Shown here: positions 35,601-43,956 of the stretch, one piece after another | Layout of the letters: each line of letters begins with the position of its first letter | Position numbering within the stretch: the first letter of the stretch is position 1 | Source of the DNA: Pelagimonas sp. | GTDB lineage: Bacteria; Pseudomonadota; Alphaproteobacteria; Rhodobacterales; Rhodobacteraceae | Reading direction: 5' to 3' | NCBI GenBank assembly: GCA_025210265.1 | Contig: JAOASD010000023.1 | Span: forward strand, 124,001 to 188,000 | DNA length: 64,000 nt | Notes under the pieces: generated by a model | Told to the model about the DNA's origin: nothing | Databases searched by the model: none | What the model saw: only the letters and a program-made list of their open reading frames with translations | Made by a program: the position numbers and the translations under genes

Positions 35601-35633
35601 GCGCCTCGCAGAGCAATCTGCGGGGCGTTTTCT
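35601..35633 (+). terminator. intrinsic terminator of the phytase-like gene
   Basis: GCGCCTCGCAGA and TCTGCGGGGCG form a strong stem around a 4-nt loop, followed by TTTTCT. It lies 20 bp after the stop codon and before the convergent LysR gene. Confidence 0.85.
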
Positions 35634-35650
35634 ATGTGCAGTGGGCCGAC

Positions 35651-36550
35651 TCAGCGCGCCAAAAGCGGCGGCAGCATATCCGCTAGCAGATCCCAGACCA
35701 GCCGCACACGCGGGCTGGTGCGCAATTCCCGATGCGCGACCAGCCAGACCGGATAGTCAAACCGCATTTCAGGCAGAACCTGCGCCATACCCGGATCGCT
35801 GCGCCCCAGCCCGACCGGCACAACACCCAGGCCAAGCCCCGCCCGCGCCAATTGCCAATGCGCCGGGTGAGAGCTGGCGCTGGCGATGATATTGCTGTCC
35901 GAAATCGGCAGGCCCAGCGCATTGAACCCGTCAATCATCTGCCGGTTTTCGTCGATGCCAATGATGCGGGCACGGTCTGCCAGTTCTTGCGGAGTTGTGA
36001 TCGGCCCCAGCTCTGCCAGATAGGCATGGGTGCCAAAAAAACCGCCGCAATCCTCGGCCACCAGCTTGCCGATCAGATCGGGCTGGTCAGGGCGGGCATT
36101 GCGGATCGCGATATCCGCTTCGCGCCGTTTCAGATCGCGGATTTCATTGGAGGACACGATGTCGACGGTCACATTCGGCGCGACCTCGCGCAGGCGGGTC
36201 AGCACCGGGGGCAGCAGCCAGTAGGAATAGATGTCCGAGGCGGTGATCGCCACATGGCCAGCCAGTTCCTGCGCCTGCCCGCTGGCGGTCAGGGAAATCG
36301 CGGCGGCGGCTTCGCCCATATTGCGGACATGGGTCATCATCCGGGTGCCTGCTTCGGTCAGGACTAACCCGCGACCGACGCGTTCGAACAGGGTAACGCC
36401 CAGCTCTTCCTCAAGGGCTGTGACCTGGCGGCCAAGGGTGGGCTGGGTCATGCCCAGCGCGCGCGCCGCCGCCGACAAAGACCCCTCTTCGGCAGTGACA
36501 AGAAAGGCACGGGCCCGGTTCCAATCGAAGGTGACAGATTTCCAATCCAT
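35651..36550 (-). CDS. LysR family transcriptional regulator
   Basis: A 299-residue LTTR of normal length. It has an N-terminal winged helix-turn-helix (NRARAFLVTAEEGSLSAAAR and ALGMTQPTLGRQVTALEEEL, about 8-55) and a C-terminal substrate-binding domain. The start is uncertain: I take ATG 36550 (MDWKSV); ATG 36562 is 4 codons earlier and neither has a good ribosome-binding site. It is not next to an obvious target, because the upstream neighbour is the Hsp20 gene in the same direction. Confidence 0.87.
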   Translation of the reverse strand: MDWKSVTFDWNRARAFLVTAEEGSLSAAARALGMTQPTLGRQVTALEEELGVTLFERVGRGLVLTEAGTRMMTHVRNMGEAAAAISLTASGQAQELAGHVAITASDIYSYWLLPPVLTRLREVAPNVTVDIVSSNEIRDLKRREADIAIRNARPDQPDLIGKLVAEDCGGFFGTHAYLAELGPITTPQELADRARIIGIDENRQMIDGFNALGLPISDSNIIASASSHPAHWQLARAGLGLGVVPVGLGRSDPGMAQVLPEMRFDYPVWLVAHRELRTSPRVRLVWDLLADMLPPLLAR

Positions 36551-36627
36551 GCGGATATGCATGAAGGAAGGGGCGCGATTGTCAAGAATAACGCGCCCCA
36601 GCATAGGTTCGGGAGAGAAACGGGACG

Positions 36628-36670
36628 GCGGGTGGGGCGATGTTCCCACAGGGAACGAGCGGCACCCGCC
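36628..36670 (-). terminator. nested hairpin after hsp20
   Basis: GGCGGGTG (36628-36635) pairs with CACCCGCC (36663-36670), and inside it GTTCCC (36642-36648 area) pairs with GGGAAC around ACA. No long T-run follows, so it is a terminator or mRNA-stability hairpin between hsp20 and the LysR gene. Confidence 0.55.
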
Positions 36671-36677
36671 GTTTCGG

Positions 36678-37151
36678 TCAGTTCACCGCTTTGGCGTCGA
36701 CCACGTCTTTTTCCACCGCCGCCTGCGGTTTGGCGATGGCAATGCGGCGCGGTTTCAGCGCCTCGGGGATTTCACGCGCGAGGTCGATATGCAGCATCCC
36801 ATCCTCATGGCTGGCCCCGACCACACGCACGTGATCGGCCAGATGGAACCGGCGCTCAAACGCGCGGGTGGCGATGCCACGATGCAGATAGTTGCGCGCG
36901 GCGTCATCCTCGGCCTTGCGCGCGGCCACGACCAGCGCCTGCTCCTTGACCTCGACGCTCAGATCCGCGTCGGAAAACCCGGCAACGGCGATCGAGATAC
37001 GATAGGCGTTCTCGTCGGTTTTCTCGATATTATAGGGGGGATAGCTGGGCTGCCCGCCGGTCTCATTGGACAGCACGCGGTCCATCATGTCCGCCAGCTG
37101 ATCAAAGCCGACAGTGGCGCGGTAAAGCGGGGCAAAATCAAAATGTCGCAT
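36678..37151 (-). CDS. Hsp20 (alpha-crystallin) small heat-shock protein
   Basis: A 157-residue IbpA-type protein. The alpha-crystallin domain runs from about 40 to 135 (YRISIAVAGFSDADLSVEVK, and GIATRAFERRFHLADHVRV with the usual FxRxFxL pattern). It holds unfolding proteins in a refoldable state. GGAGG lies 7 bases before the ATG. A heat-shock (RpoH) promoter would be expected in the upstream gap, but I see none I can call with confidence. Confidence 0.92.
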   Translation of the reverse strand: MRHFDFAPLYRATVGFDQLADMMDRVLSNETGGQPSYPPYNIEKTDENAYRISIAVAGFSDADLSVEVKEQALVVAARKAEDDAARNYLHRGIATRAFERRFHLADHVRVVGASHEDGMLHIDLAREIPEALKPRRIAIAKPQAAVEKDVVDAKAVN

Positions 37152-37283
37152 CGGGATCCTCCGTAAAGCGATACCTGTGGGCGCACCTTCCGCAGTGGAC
37201 AGGTGCCGTTTTTAGGATCAAGGCCCGCTTGGCGGCACCCTGATACCCATCAGGTGGGAAGGATCAAAACCGGTTTCAAGCCC

Positions 37284-38084
37284 TCAGGGTTTGATGAATT
37301 TTCCGGCCTGCGTGTTGCGTGCGCCCGCGCGGTGGGTGGCCACGCCGGGGGGCAGACCCTGTTCAGCCTCAAGCGCGCTGTGCAGCTCGTCCAGCCGGTC
37401 CTGCAGCACGGTGGCCAGCGACACGCGCTGCCCCTCGGCCTCGGCCTTGGCAGAAACCACCGACACGATGCGCGGCGCGCCGGACGCATCAAAGGTAAAA
37501 ACCGGCGAGCCAGAGGCACCAAAATCCACCTCACAAGACAGGATCAGCGTCCCGTTTTGCCGCGCCACAACCTCGCAAAGTTCCTGCAGCGAAGGCGCCT
37601 CGGACCGGTCATGGGCATAGGACACCACACCGACATTCTGGCCTTTGCGCGGGTCAATATCGGTGCCAAAGGGTGCAATGGTGGTGTTACGGATCGGATG
37701 TTGCAGCCGGACCAGCGCCAGATCATGGCGCACACGCATCATATCCGCCGGGCCGGAATAGTCGTAATCGGGATGCGGCACCGCCTGACGCACCCGCCGA
37801 TAGGCTGCCGCACGGCCATTGCGCCAGCCCGCCAGAAACTGGATGTCATCCACATGCACCCGCGCCCCGGTGGCCGGATCAAACAGGCAATGCGCCGCGG
37901 TCAGCACCAGTTCCGGCGTGATCAGCGCCCCGGTGCAAAAGGCCGTTCCGGCGATCTCCAACCGGCCCACGGCCTCCCAGCGGCGGCCATCTTCGCGGCT
38001 TTCCAGCGCGCGCAGGGATTGGGCCTGTGCCGCACTGGCCAGACCCAGAAAGATCACGCTCAAAACACCAAAAACTTTGCGCAA
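37284..38084 (-). CDS. secreted trypsin-like serine protease
   Basis: About 266 residues with an N-terminal signal peptide (LRKVFGVLSVIFLGLASAAQ, cleavage after AQA). The catalytic triad is visible: His in LTAAHCLF, Asp in RHDLALVRL and Ser in FGASGSPVF. The residue before the serine loop is Ala instead of the usual Asp (GASGSP rather than GDSGSP). The frame is open to a TTG at 38135, but TTG 38084 has an AAGG ribosome-binding site and gives a clean signal peptide, so I choose it. Its target is unknown. Confidence 0.85.
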   Translation of the reverse strand: MRKVFGVLSVIFLGLASAAQAQSLRALESREDGRRWEAVGRLEIAGTAFCTGALITPELVLTAAHCLFDPATGARVHVDDIQFLAGWRNGRAAAYRRVRQAVPHPDYDYSGPADMMRVRHDLALVRLQHPIRNTTIAPFGTDIDPRKGQNVGVVSYAHDRSEAPSLQELCEVVARQNGTLILSCEVDFGASGSPVFTFDASGAPRIVSVVSAKAEAEGQRVSLATVLQDRLDELHSALEAEQGLPPGVATHRAGARNTQAGKFIKP

Positions 38085-38168
38085 TTTTACCTTGCCCCGC
38101 GTTGCTCGCCCCTTGGTAGAGCCAGCATAGGGCAAAATTAGGGCATGTCGCGACTGTTCATTCGCGGC

Positions 38169-39467
38169 TCAGGCGGCGTGCAGATCGCCCAGCGCCGCGG
38201 GTTTCGGCCCCCCTGTCGCCCAATCCAGCAATTCGACCGTGTGCACCACGGGAACCCCGGTGCCGGACCCGATCTGCATCATGCAGCCGATATTGCCGGC
38301 GGCGATGATATCGGGGGATTTAGCCTCCAGCGTTTTGACCTTGCGCTCTTTCAACTTGCCCGAGATCTCGGGCTGCAACAGGTTGTAAGTGCCTGCCGAA
38401 CCACAGCACAGATGGCTGTCCGCCGGTTCGACCACCTCGAACCCGGCGCGCTTTAGCAGGGCTTTGGGATGGGTTTTCACCTGCTGCCCGTGCTGCAGCG
38501 AACAGGCCGCGTGATAGGCGATGCGCAGCCCTTTGGGCGCGCCCTCGGGGATCTCCAGCTTGGCCAGCAGTTCACTGATATCCATGGCCAAGCCCGCCAC
38601 TTGCGCGGCCTGCTCCGCCAGAGGATCATTGCGGAACATATGCCCGTAATCCTTGACCGTGGTGCCGCAGCCGCTGGTGTTGATGACGATCCCGTCCAGC
38701 CCGTCCCCGTCGATTTCCGCCATCCAGGCCCGGATATTTGCAGCGGCGGAGCCATGGCTGGCGCTTTCCCGCCCCATGTGATGGGTCAGCGCCCCGCAGC
38801 AACCCGCGCCTTTGGCCACCACAACCTCCACCCCCAGCCGCGCGAGCAGGCGGATCGTGGCATCGTTGATATCCGTGTTCAGCGCCTTTTGCGCACAGCC
38901 CGTCATCAGCGCGATGCGCATCCGGCGCGGCGCCTTGGGGGCAAAGCTCTGCGGATCGTCATTGCGACTGACCGGAGGGATCTGGCGCGGGGCCATTTCC
39001 AGCATGGCTTTCAGCCGCGGGTCCGGCATGAACCGGGCAAAGGGCCGCCCGATCTTGGCCCCCAGCAGCGCCAACCGGAACCGTCCCGGATAGGGAATGA
39101 TCCGCGCCAGCAACCAACGTAGAGCGCGATCCGAAAACGGCCGTTTGTACCGTTTTTCGATATAGGCGCGGGCATGGTCGATCAGATGCATGTAATGCAC
39201 ACCCGACGGGCAAGTCGACATGCAGGACAGGCAAGACAGGCAGCGATCGACATGCTTGACCGTCTTTTCATCTGGCGCGCGCTCGTTCTCCAGCATGTCC
39301 TTGATCAGGTAGATCCGGCCACGCGGGCTGTCCAGCTCGTCCCCCAGCACCTGATAGGTCGGGCAGGTCGCGGTGCAAAACCCGCAATGCACGCAGCTGC
39401 GCAGGATCTGATTGGCCCGCGCGGTGCCGGGGTCTTTCAACTGATCAGGGGTGAACTCTGTCTGCAT
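38169..39467 (-). CDS. glcF: glycolate oxidase iron-sulfur subunit GlcF
   Basis: A 432-residue protein. Two N-terminal CxxCxxCxxxCP ferredoxin motifs (CVHCGFCTATCP and CLSCLSCMSTCP) are followed by two cysteine-rich CCG-type domains (GCCGALTHHMG and CCGSAGTYNLL). GlcF passes electrons from the GlcD/GlcE flavoproteins to the respiratory chain during glycolate oxidation to glyoxylate. It is the last gene of glcD-glcE-glcF, 54 bp after glcE. Confidence 0.94.
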   Translation of the reverse strand: MQTEFTPDQLKDPGTARANQILRSCVHCGFCTATCPTYQVLGDELDSPRGRIYLIKDMLENERAPDEKTVKHVDRCLSCLSCMSTCPSGVHYMHLIDHARAYIEKRYKRPFSDRALRWLLARIIPYPGRFRLALLGAKIGRPFARFMPDPRLKAMLEMAPRQIPPVSRNDDPQSFAPKAPRRMRIALMTGCAQKALNTDINDATIRLLARLGVEVVVAKGAGCCGALTHHMGRESASHGSAAANIRAWMAEIDGDGLDGIVINTSGCGTTVKDYGHMFRNDPLAEQAAQVAGLAMDISELLAKLEIPEGAPKGLRIAYHAACSLQHGQQVKTHPKALLKRAGFEVVEPADSHLCCGSAGTYNLLQPEISGKLKERKVKTLEAKSPDIIAAGNIGCMMQIGSGTGVPVVHTVELLDWATGGPKPAALGDLHAA

Positions 39468-39521
39468 CTTGCTCTGCCTTGCTCGGGGTCATGGCTGGAA
39501 ATTCTGGGATAGGAGAGGCGG

Positions 39522-40640
39522 TCAAAGCCGCAAGTCGGGGTTAAAAATCCCCTTGGGGTCAAAGCGTTGCTTGATCCCGTCACTCAGCGCGCGCAGGGCG
39601 GGGGGCTGTGGCTGGAACATGCCCAGCTGGTCCAGCTGTTCGGCGCTGGACCGGATCAGGCTCGCATGACCATCAAACGCACCAAGCCGCGCGCGCGCAT
39701 CCACATGCTCTGGCAGCAAAGCCCAGATAAGCCCCCCACCCCAGTCATACACAACCTGTTGCGGTGCCAGACGCGCCACCAGATCCGGCGCGTCGCTTGG
39801 TTTGCAGGATATACGCCAGACCGCACCATCCTGATCATGAAACGGCACAACATCGCGGACATAGCGCCAGCCCTCGGCCACGCGCGCCGCGTCGGTTTCA
39901 ACGCGAACCGCACAATCGGGAAACAGCGCCTGCAGCTGAGCCAGACGATAGGTGACCGATTGGGCAAAGCCCTCGATCCGCAGCATTGTCACCGGGTTGC
40001 CATCCAGCCCCACCGGCAAATGCGCGGCGCCCGTGACCTCAAAGGGCGAGCCAAGCGCGCGGGACATGGCCTCGACCGCCGCGCGGTCCTCCAACCCATC
40101 AATCAGTAGACAAGCCGCCGCCTCGGGCTTGGGCAGAACCTTCAGGCTGACCTCGCTCAGCACACCCAATGTGCCCCAGCTGCCCGCCATCAGTTTGACC
40201 AGATCATAGCCGGTGACATTCTTCATCACCCGCCCGCCATTGCGCAGCACCTGCCCTGTGCCATCCACGAAACGCACCCCCAGCAGGAAATCACGACAGG
40301 CCCCCGACTGGATCCGGCGCGGTCCGCTGACATTGGCCGCCACAACGCCGCCAATCGTCGGCTCCCCAGCCACGGACAGCAAACCGCGATGATCCATCGG
40401 TTCAAAGGCCAGGCGCTGCCCTTCGGTCGCCAAAGCGGCCTCAATCTCGGCCAGAGGCGTGCCCGCCTGCGCCACAAGGGTCAGCGCGCCGGGTTCATAA
40501 AGGGTGATCCCGCGCAGGCCGCCGGTTTCCAGAACCGCGCCGGCACCGCCCATCCGGCGTGTGCCACCACCGCGAATGCGCACAGGCTGCACCGCGCTTT
40601 TCACAATCTCGGCCAGATCGGCTTCGCTCTCAGGTTTCAT
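39522..40640 (-). CDS. glcE: glycolate oxidase subunit GlcE (FAD-binding)
   Basis: A 372-residue protein with a PCMH-type FAD-binding domain (VRIGGGGTRRMGG-like N-terminal loop and GGVVAANVSGPRR). It is shorter than GlcD, as expected for GlcE. The ATG lies directly after a copy of the dispersed element, so its AGAGAAGAAGC tail doubles as the ribosome-binding region. Confidence 0.92.
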   Translation of the reverse strand: MKPESEADLAEIVKSAVQPVRIRGGGTRRMGGAGAVLETGGLRGITLYEPGALTLVAQAGTPLAEIEAALATEGQRLAFEPMDHRGLLSVAGEPTIGGVVAANVSGPRRIQSGACRDFLLGVRFVDGTGQVLRNGGRVMKNVTGYDLVKLMAGSWGTLGVLSEVSLKVLPKPEAAACLLIDGLEDRAAVEAMSRALGSPFEVTGAAHLPVGLDGNPVTMLRIEGFAQSVTYRLAQLQALFPDCAVRVETDAARVAEGWRYVRDVVPFHDQDGAVWRISCKPSDAPDLVARLAPQQVVYDWGGGLIWALLPEHVDARARLGAFDGHASLIRSSAEQLDQLGMFQPQPPALRALSDGIKQRFDPKGIFNPDLRL

Positions 40641-40702
40641 GCTTCTTCTCTTTGAAAATACCTCTGGGGGTGAGGCCGCAAGGCCGAGGGAACAACGCCC
40701 CC
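40641..40702 (-). repeat. complete copy of the dispersed element between glcD and glcE
   Basis: On the minus strand the order is a GGG/CCC hairpin (40702-40687), GGCC-TTGC-GGCC (40685-40674) and then CACCCCCAGAGGTATTTTCA with AAGAGAAGAAGC. It starts 2 bases after the glcD stop codon and ends at the base before the glcE ATG. Confidence 0.75.
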
Positions 40703-40703
40703 T

Positions 40704-42152
40704 TCACTCCGCCGCCACCCGAAGCGCGCGCCGCCCTTCGCTGACATCCAGCGGAAAGACCTTGGCCGGGTTCAGCAACCATTTGGGATCAAACACATCC
40801 TTGATCGCCATCTGCGCCTCCAGATCAGCCGCGCCATATTGCACGCTCATCAGATCACGCTTTTCGATGCCCACCCCATGTTCGCCGGTCAGGCAGCCGC
40901 CCACCTCGACACAGAGTTTGAGGATCTCGGCCCCAAAGGCTTCGCAGGTTTCCAGCTGGCCGGGTTCATTGGCATTGAACAGGATCAGCGGGTGCATATT
41001 GCCGTCCCCCGCATGAAACACATTGGCGACCTCAAGCCCAAATTCCTGCGACATTTCCCCAATGCGTTTCAGTACATAGGGCAGTTCGGATACGGGGATG
41101 GTGCCATCAAGGCACATGTAGTCATTGATGCTGCCCATGGCGCCAAAGGCGGATTTGCGGCCCAGCCAGATGCGCCCGGCCTCATCCGCATCCGCCGCTT
41201 CGCGCAGCTCGACCGGGTTGTGGCGGCGGGCGATCTCAAGAATCAGGGCCAGCTGTTCGTCAATCTCAGCCGGGCTGCCCTCGACCTCGACAATCAACAG
41301 CGCCTCGCAATCGGGATAGCCGGCCTTGGCGAAATCCTCGGTCGCGCGAATGCAGGGGCGGTCCATGAATTCGATCGCCACGGGCAGAACACCCGCCTTG
41401 ATGATGTCGCTGACGCAGGCCCCGGCGACCTCGTTGCTGTCAAAGCCCATCAGAACCGGGCGCGCGCCCTCGGGTTTGCGCAGGATCCGCAGGGTCGCCT
41501 CGGTCACGACACCCAGCTGGCCCTCGGATCCGCAGATCACCCCCAACAGATCCAGCCCGCCCGCGTCCAGATGCGCGCCGCCGATCTCGACCACGGTGCC
41601 ATCCATCTGCACCAGCGTGACCCCCATCAGATTGTTGGTCGTCACCCCGTATTTCAGACAATGCGCGCCGCCGGAATTCATCGCGATATTACCCGCAATC
41701 GCACAAGCCAGCTGGGACGACGGGTCGGGCGCGTAAAAGAAATCCTCTTCCTCGACCGCGCCGCTGACCGACAGATTGGTGCGCCCGGTCTGCACCCGGA
41801 TCACCCGGTTGGCGTAATCCGTTTCCAGCACCGCATTCATGCGCGCCACGCCCAGGATCACCGAATCCGCGGTCGGCAAAGCCCCCCCAGCCAGCGACGT
41901 GCCAGAGCCGCGCGGCACAACTGGCACACCTTCGTCATGGCAGATGCGCAAAATGTCCGAGACCTCCTGCGTGGTTGACGGCAACACAGCGGCCAGAGGC
42001 GGGCAGCGATAGGCGGTCAGAGCGTCGCATTCATAGGCGCGGGTTTCCGCCTCGTCCGAGATCACCGCATCCGCAGGCAGAACCTGACGCAGACGCGCCA
42101 CGATCCGCGCCTTGCGCGACAGGATGTTGGGGTCGGGATCTGGCATCTGCAT
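40704..42152 (-). CDS. glcD: glycolate oxidase subunit GlcD
   Basis: A 482-residue FAD-linked oxidase. It has the PCMH FAD domain (VPVVPRGSGTSLAGGALPTA, about 95-114) and the C-terminal FAD-linked cap with CLTGEHGVGIEKRD. GlcDEF oxidises glycolate, a common algal exudate, to glyoxylate. The GlcD start is MQM; ATG 6 bp downstream is an alternative. It is divergent from a HemJ-like gene with 140 bp between them that contain a candidate operator. Confidence 0.94.
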   Translation of the reverse strand: MQMPDPDPNILSRKARIVARLRQVLPADAVISDEAETRAYECDALTAYRCPPLAAVLPSTTQEVSDILRICHDEGVPVVPRGSGTSLAGGALPTADSVILGVARMNAVLETDYANRVIRVQTGRTNLSVSGAVEEEDFFYAPDPSSQLACAIAGNIAMNSGGAHCLKYGVTTNNLMGVTLVQMDGTVVEIGGAHLDAGGLDLLGVICGSEGQLGVVTEATLRILRKPEGARPVLMGFDSNEVAGACVSDIIKAGVLPVAIEFMDRPCIRATEDFAKAGYPDCEALLIVEVEGSPAEIDEQLALILEIARRHNPVELREAADADEAGRIWLGRKSAFGAMGSINDYMCLDGTIPVSELPYVLKRIGEMSQEFGLEVANVFHAGDGNMHPLILFNANEPGQLETCEAFGAEILKLCVEVGGCLTGEHGVGIEKRDLMSVQYGAADLEAQMAIKDVFDPKWLLNPAKVFPLDVSEGRRALRVAAE

Positions 42153-42190
42153 GGGCTGTCCTCCACCTGGATTTCCCGAAAATCGGTAAA

Positions 42191-42211
42191 TTGGTAAGTT
42201 TATGTAACCAA
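42191..42211. promoter_or_regulatory. candidate operator upstream of glcD
   Basis: TTGGT (42191-42195) and ACCAA (42207-42211) form an inverted repeat, and GGTAA occurs twice just upstream. GntR/FadR-type regulators such as GlcC bind TNGT/ACNA-type palindromes, so this is a plausible glc operator. The regulator gene is not next to it. Confidence 0.4.
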
Positions 42212-42292
42212 AATATCCAAATTAGGGAAGCCCCTTTTCTGAACCAACCGGGGCGGGTTGCACTTTGCCCCTGTTCCGGGTCATCTGCAGCC

Positions 42293-42703
42293 ATGGCATG
42301 GGTCAAAATCATTCATATTCTTTGCGTCATGGGGTGGATGACCTCCATCTTTGCGGTGCCGCGCGCGATCATCTTTTGGAAACGTGAACACGACCGGCTG
42401 GGCGAAAACGGCCCGCTGGGGGATCTGACCTGGCGGCTGTACCGGTTTTCCTTTGGCCTGGGGGTCATCGCGATCGTGACCGGGCTGTGGTACGCGCATT
42501 GGCTGGGCTGGCCCGCCTGGGTGCATCTGAAACTGCTGCTGGTGGCGGCGCTGGCCGGGCATTATCTGTGGACCGGGCGTCTGGTGAAACGCGCGCAGCG
42601 CGGGCAGTTTGACCAATCCGACATGTATCTGCGGATCTTCAATGAAATCAGCGTTTTTGGGGCCATTGCGATCCTGTGGGTCGTGGTGGTTCAACCCTTC
42701 TGA
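42293..42703 (+). CDS. HemJ/CopD-like (UPF0093-type) small membrane protein
   Basis: A 136-residue protein with four predicted helices. It starts with VKIIHILCVMGWMTSIFAVP, which matches the conserved first helix (His8) of the HemJ protoporphyrinogen oxidase family. The tail YLRIFNEISVFGAIAILWVVV also resembles it. Whether it is the true HemJ or a paralogue cannot be decided here. It is followed after 3 bp by the DUF599 gene, so they probably form an operon. Confidence 0.75.
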   Translation: MAWVKIIHILCVMGWMTSIFAVPRAIIFWKREHDRLGENGPLGDLTWRLYRFSFGLGVIAIVTGLWYAHWLGWPAWVHLKLLLVAALAGHYLWTGRLVKRAQRGQFDQSDMYLRIFNEISVFGAIAILWVVVVQPF

Positions 42704-42706
42704 CCG

Positions 42707-43414
42707 ATGCCTTGGCAGGATCGGCTTGCGCTTTTTACCCTGTTGGATGTCGGCGCTGTTGCGCTGCTATTGATCTGCTGGCTTGGGTCCACCTGGGTCA
42801 TCGAACATCCGCCGCGCTGGAGGCCATCGACCTCAAAACTGATGGCGCAATATCGTCGCGAATGGATGCGAGTCTTTGTCACCCGCGACCCGCGCATTTT
42901 TGATTCACAGCTGGCCGGGCAACTGCGGCAGGGCACGGCATTTTTTGCCTCGGCCAGTATGATCGCCATTGGTGGTGGCTTTGCCCTGCTGGGCAATGCG
43001 GACCGGCTGCGCGGGCTGGCGCAGGATCTGACCCAAATCAACGAACCCCTCTTTGTCTGGGAAATCAAGCTGGTGCTGATGCTGTTGCTGGCGGCCAATG
43101 CGTTTCTGAAATTTGTCTGGTCACACCGGCTGTTTGGCTATGCCGCCATCCTGATGGGCGCGGTGCCGCAGGATCCGAATGACCCGCAGGCCCTGCCCCG
43201 CGCCATGAAAGCCGGAGAAATCAACGTCCAGGCCGGGCGCAGCTATAATCGCGGCCTGCGCGCGGTCTATTTCGGCATTGCGGCGTCGGCCTGGCTGGCC
43301 GGTGCCTGGGCGCTGATCCTGGCCACCCTGTTCACCATGGGCGTTGTGATGCGCCGCGAATTTGCATCGCAATCCCGTGCGGTACTGTTGGACGATCTGC
43401 CCACGCAGACGTGA
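42707..43414 (+). CDS. DUF599 family membrane protein
   Basis: A 235-residue protein with four to five hydrophobic helices. The DUF599 N-terminus is RLALFTLLDVGAVALLLICW, followed by the cytoplasmic loop MAQYRREWM near 46-54 and the helix WEIKLVLMLLLAANAFLKFV. Function unknown. It is 3 bp after the HemJ-like stop codon. Confidence 0.85.
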   Translation: MPWQDRLALFTLLDVGAVALLLICWLGSTWVIEHPPRWRPSTSKLMAQYRREWMRVFVTRDPRIFDSQLAGQLRQGTAFFASASMIAIGGGFALLGNADRLRGLAQDLTQINEPLFVWEIKLVLMLLLAANAFLKFVWSHRLFGYAAILMGAVPQDPNDPQALPRAMKAGEINVQAGRSYNRGLRAVYFGIAASAWLAGAWALILATLFTMGVVMRREFASQSRAVLLDDLPTQT

Positions 43415-43449
43415 CTTTGCCTGACGCGCCGCAGCGCTATCCTGAGCGC

Positions 43450-43812
43450 ATGAAACATCTTGCCCCTGCCCTGCTGGCGCTGTGCGCCGCCTCTGCCGCC
43501 TTTGCCGATCCGCCTGTGATCAAAGCCGCCACAGCCACGCCCAGCGGCGACAGCTGGCGCTTTTCCGTCACGCTGCTCCATGCCGATACCGGCTGGGAAG
43601 ATTACGCCGATGGCTGGCGGGTCGAGGCCAAGGACGGCACGATCCTGGGCACCCGCGTGCTGCATCATCCGCATGTGAACGAACAGCCCTTTACCCGCGC
43701 GCTTAGCGGTGTGGCCCTGCCCAAAGGGACCGGCACGGTCTATATCCGCGCCCGCGAGTCCGTTGGCGGCTGGGCCGATGACAGATACGCGGTCGCCCTG
43801 CCCCAGCCCTGA
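43450..43812 (+). CDS. small secreted protein, unknown function
   Basis: A 120-residue protein with a signal peptide (HLAPALLALCAASAAFADPP, cleavage after AFA near residue 18). A short beta-rich mature part follows, with WRFSVTLLHADTGWEDYADG. No motif identifies it. I choose ATG 43450 because translation from 43411 would put 13 residues before the signal peptide. A similar short periplasmic domain is common in this order, but I cannot name the family. Confidence 0.72.
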   Translation: MKHLAPALLALCAASAAFADPPVIKAATATPSGDSWRFSVTLLHADTGWEDYADGWRVEAKDGTILGTRVLHHPHVNEQPFTRALSGVALPKGTGTVYIRARESVGGWADDRYAVALPQP

Positions 43813-43956
43813 CACGTAGCCCGGCGGCGCTTGTCCCGGCACGATAAAACCAGATACCCACCGGAATAGACGCAACTGGACCTATACAGGGCCGGGGGCA
43901 AATGCTTTGTCATAGCCGACACCAAGACCCCTCAAGACGACGACAGGAAATACATC

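Noticed and set aside
33391-35616. Long minus-strand frame opposite the phytase-like gene
   Set aside because: The plus strand has a signal peptide, family domains, a Pho box and a terminator; the minus frame shows no domain.
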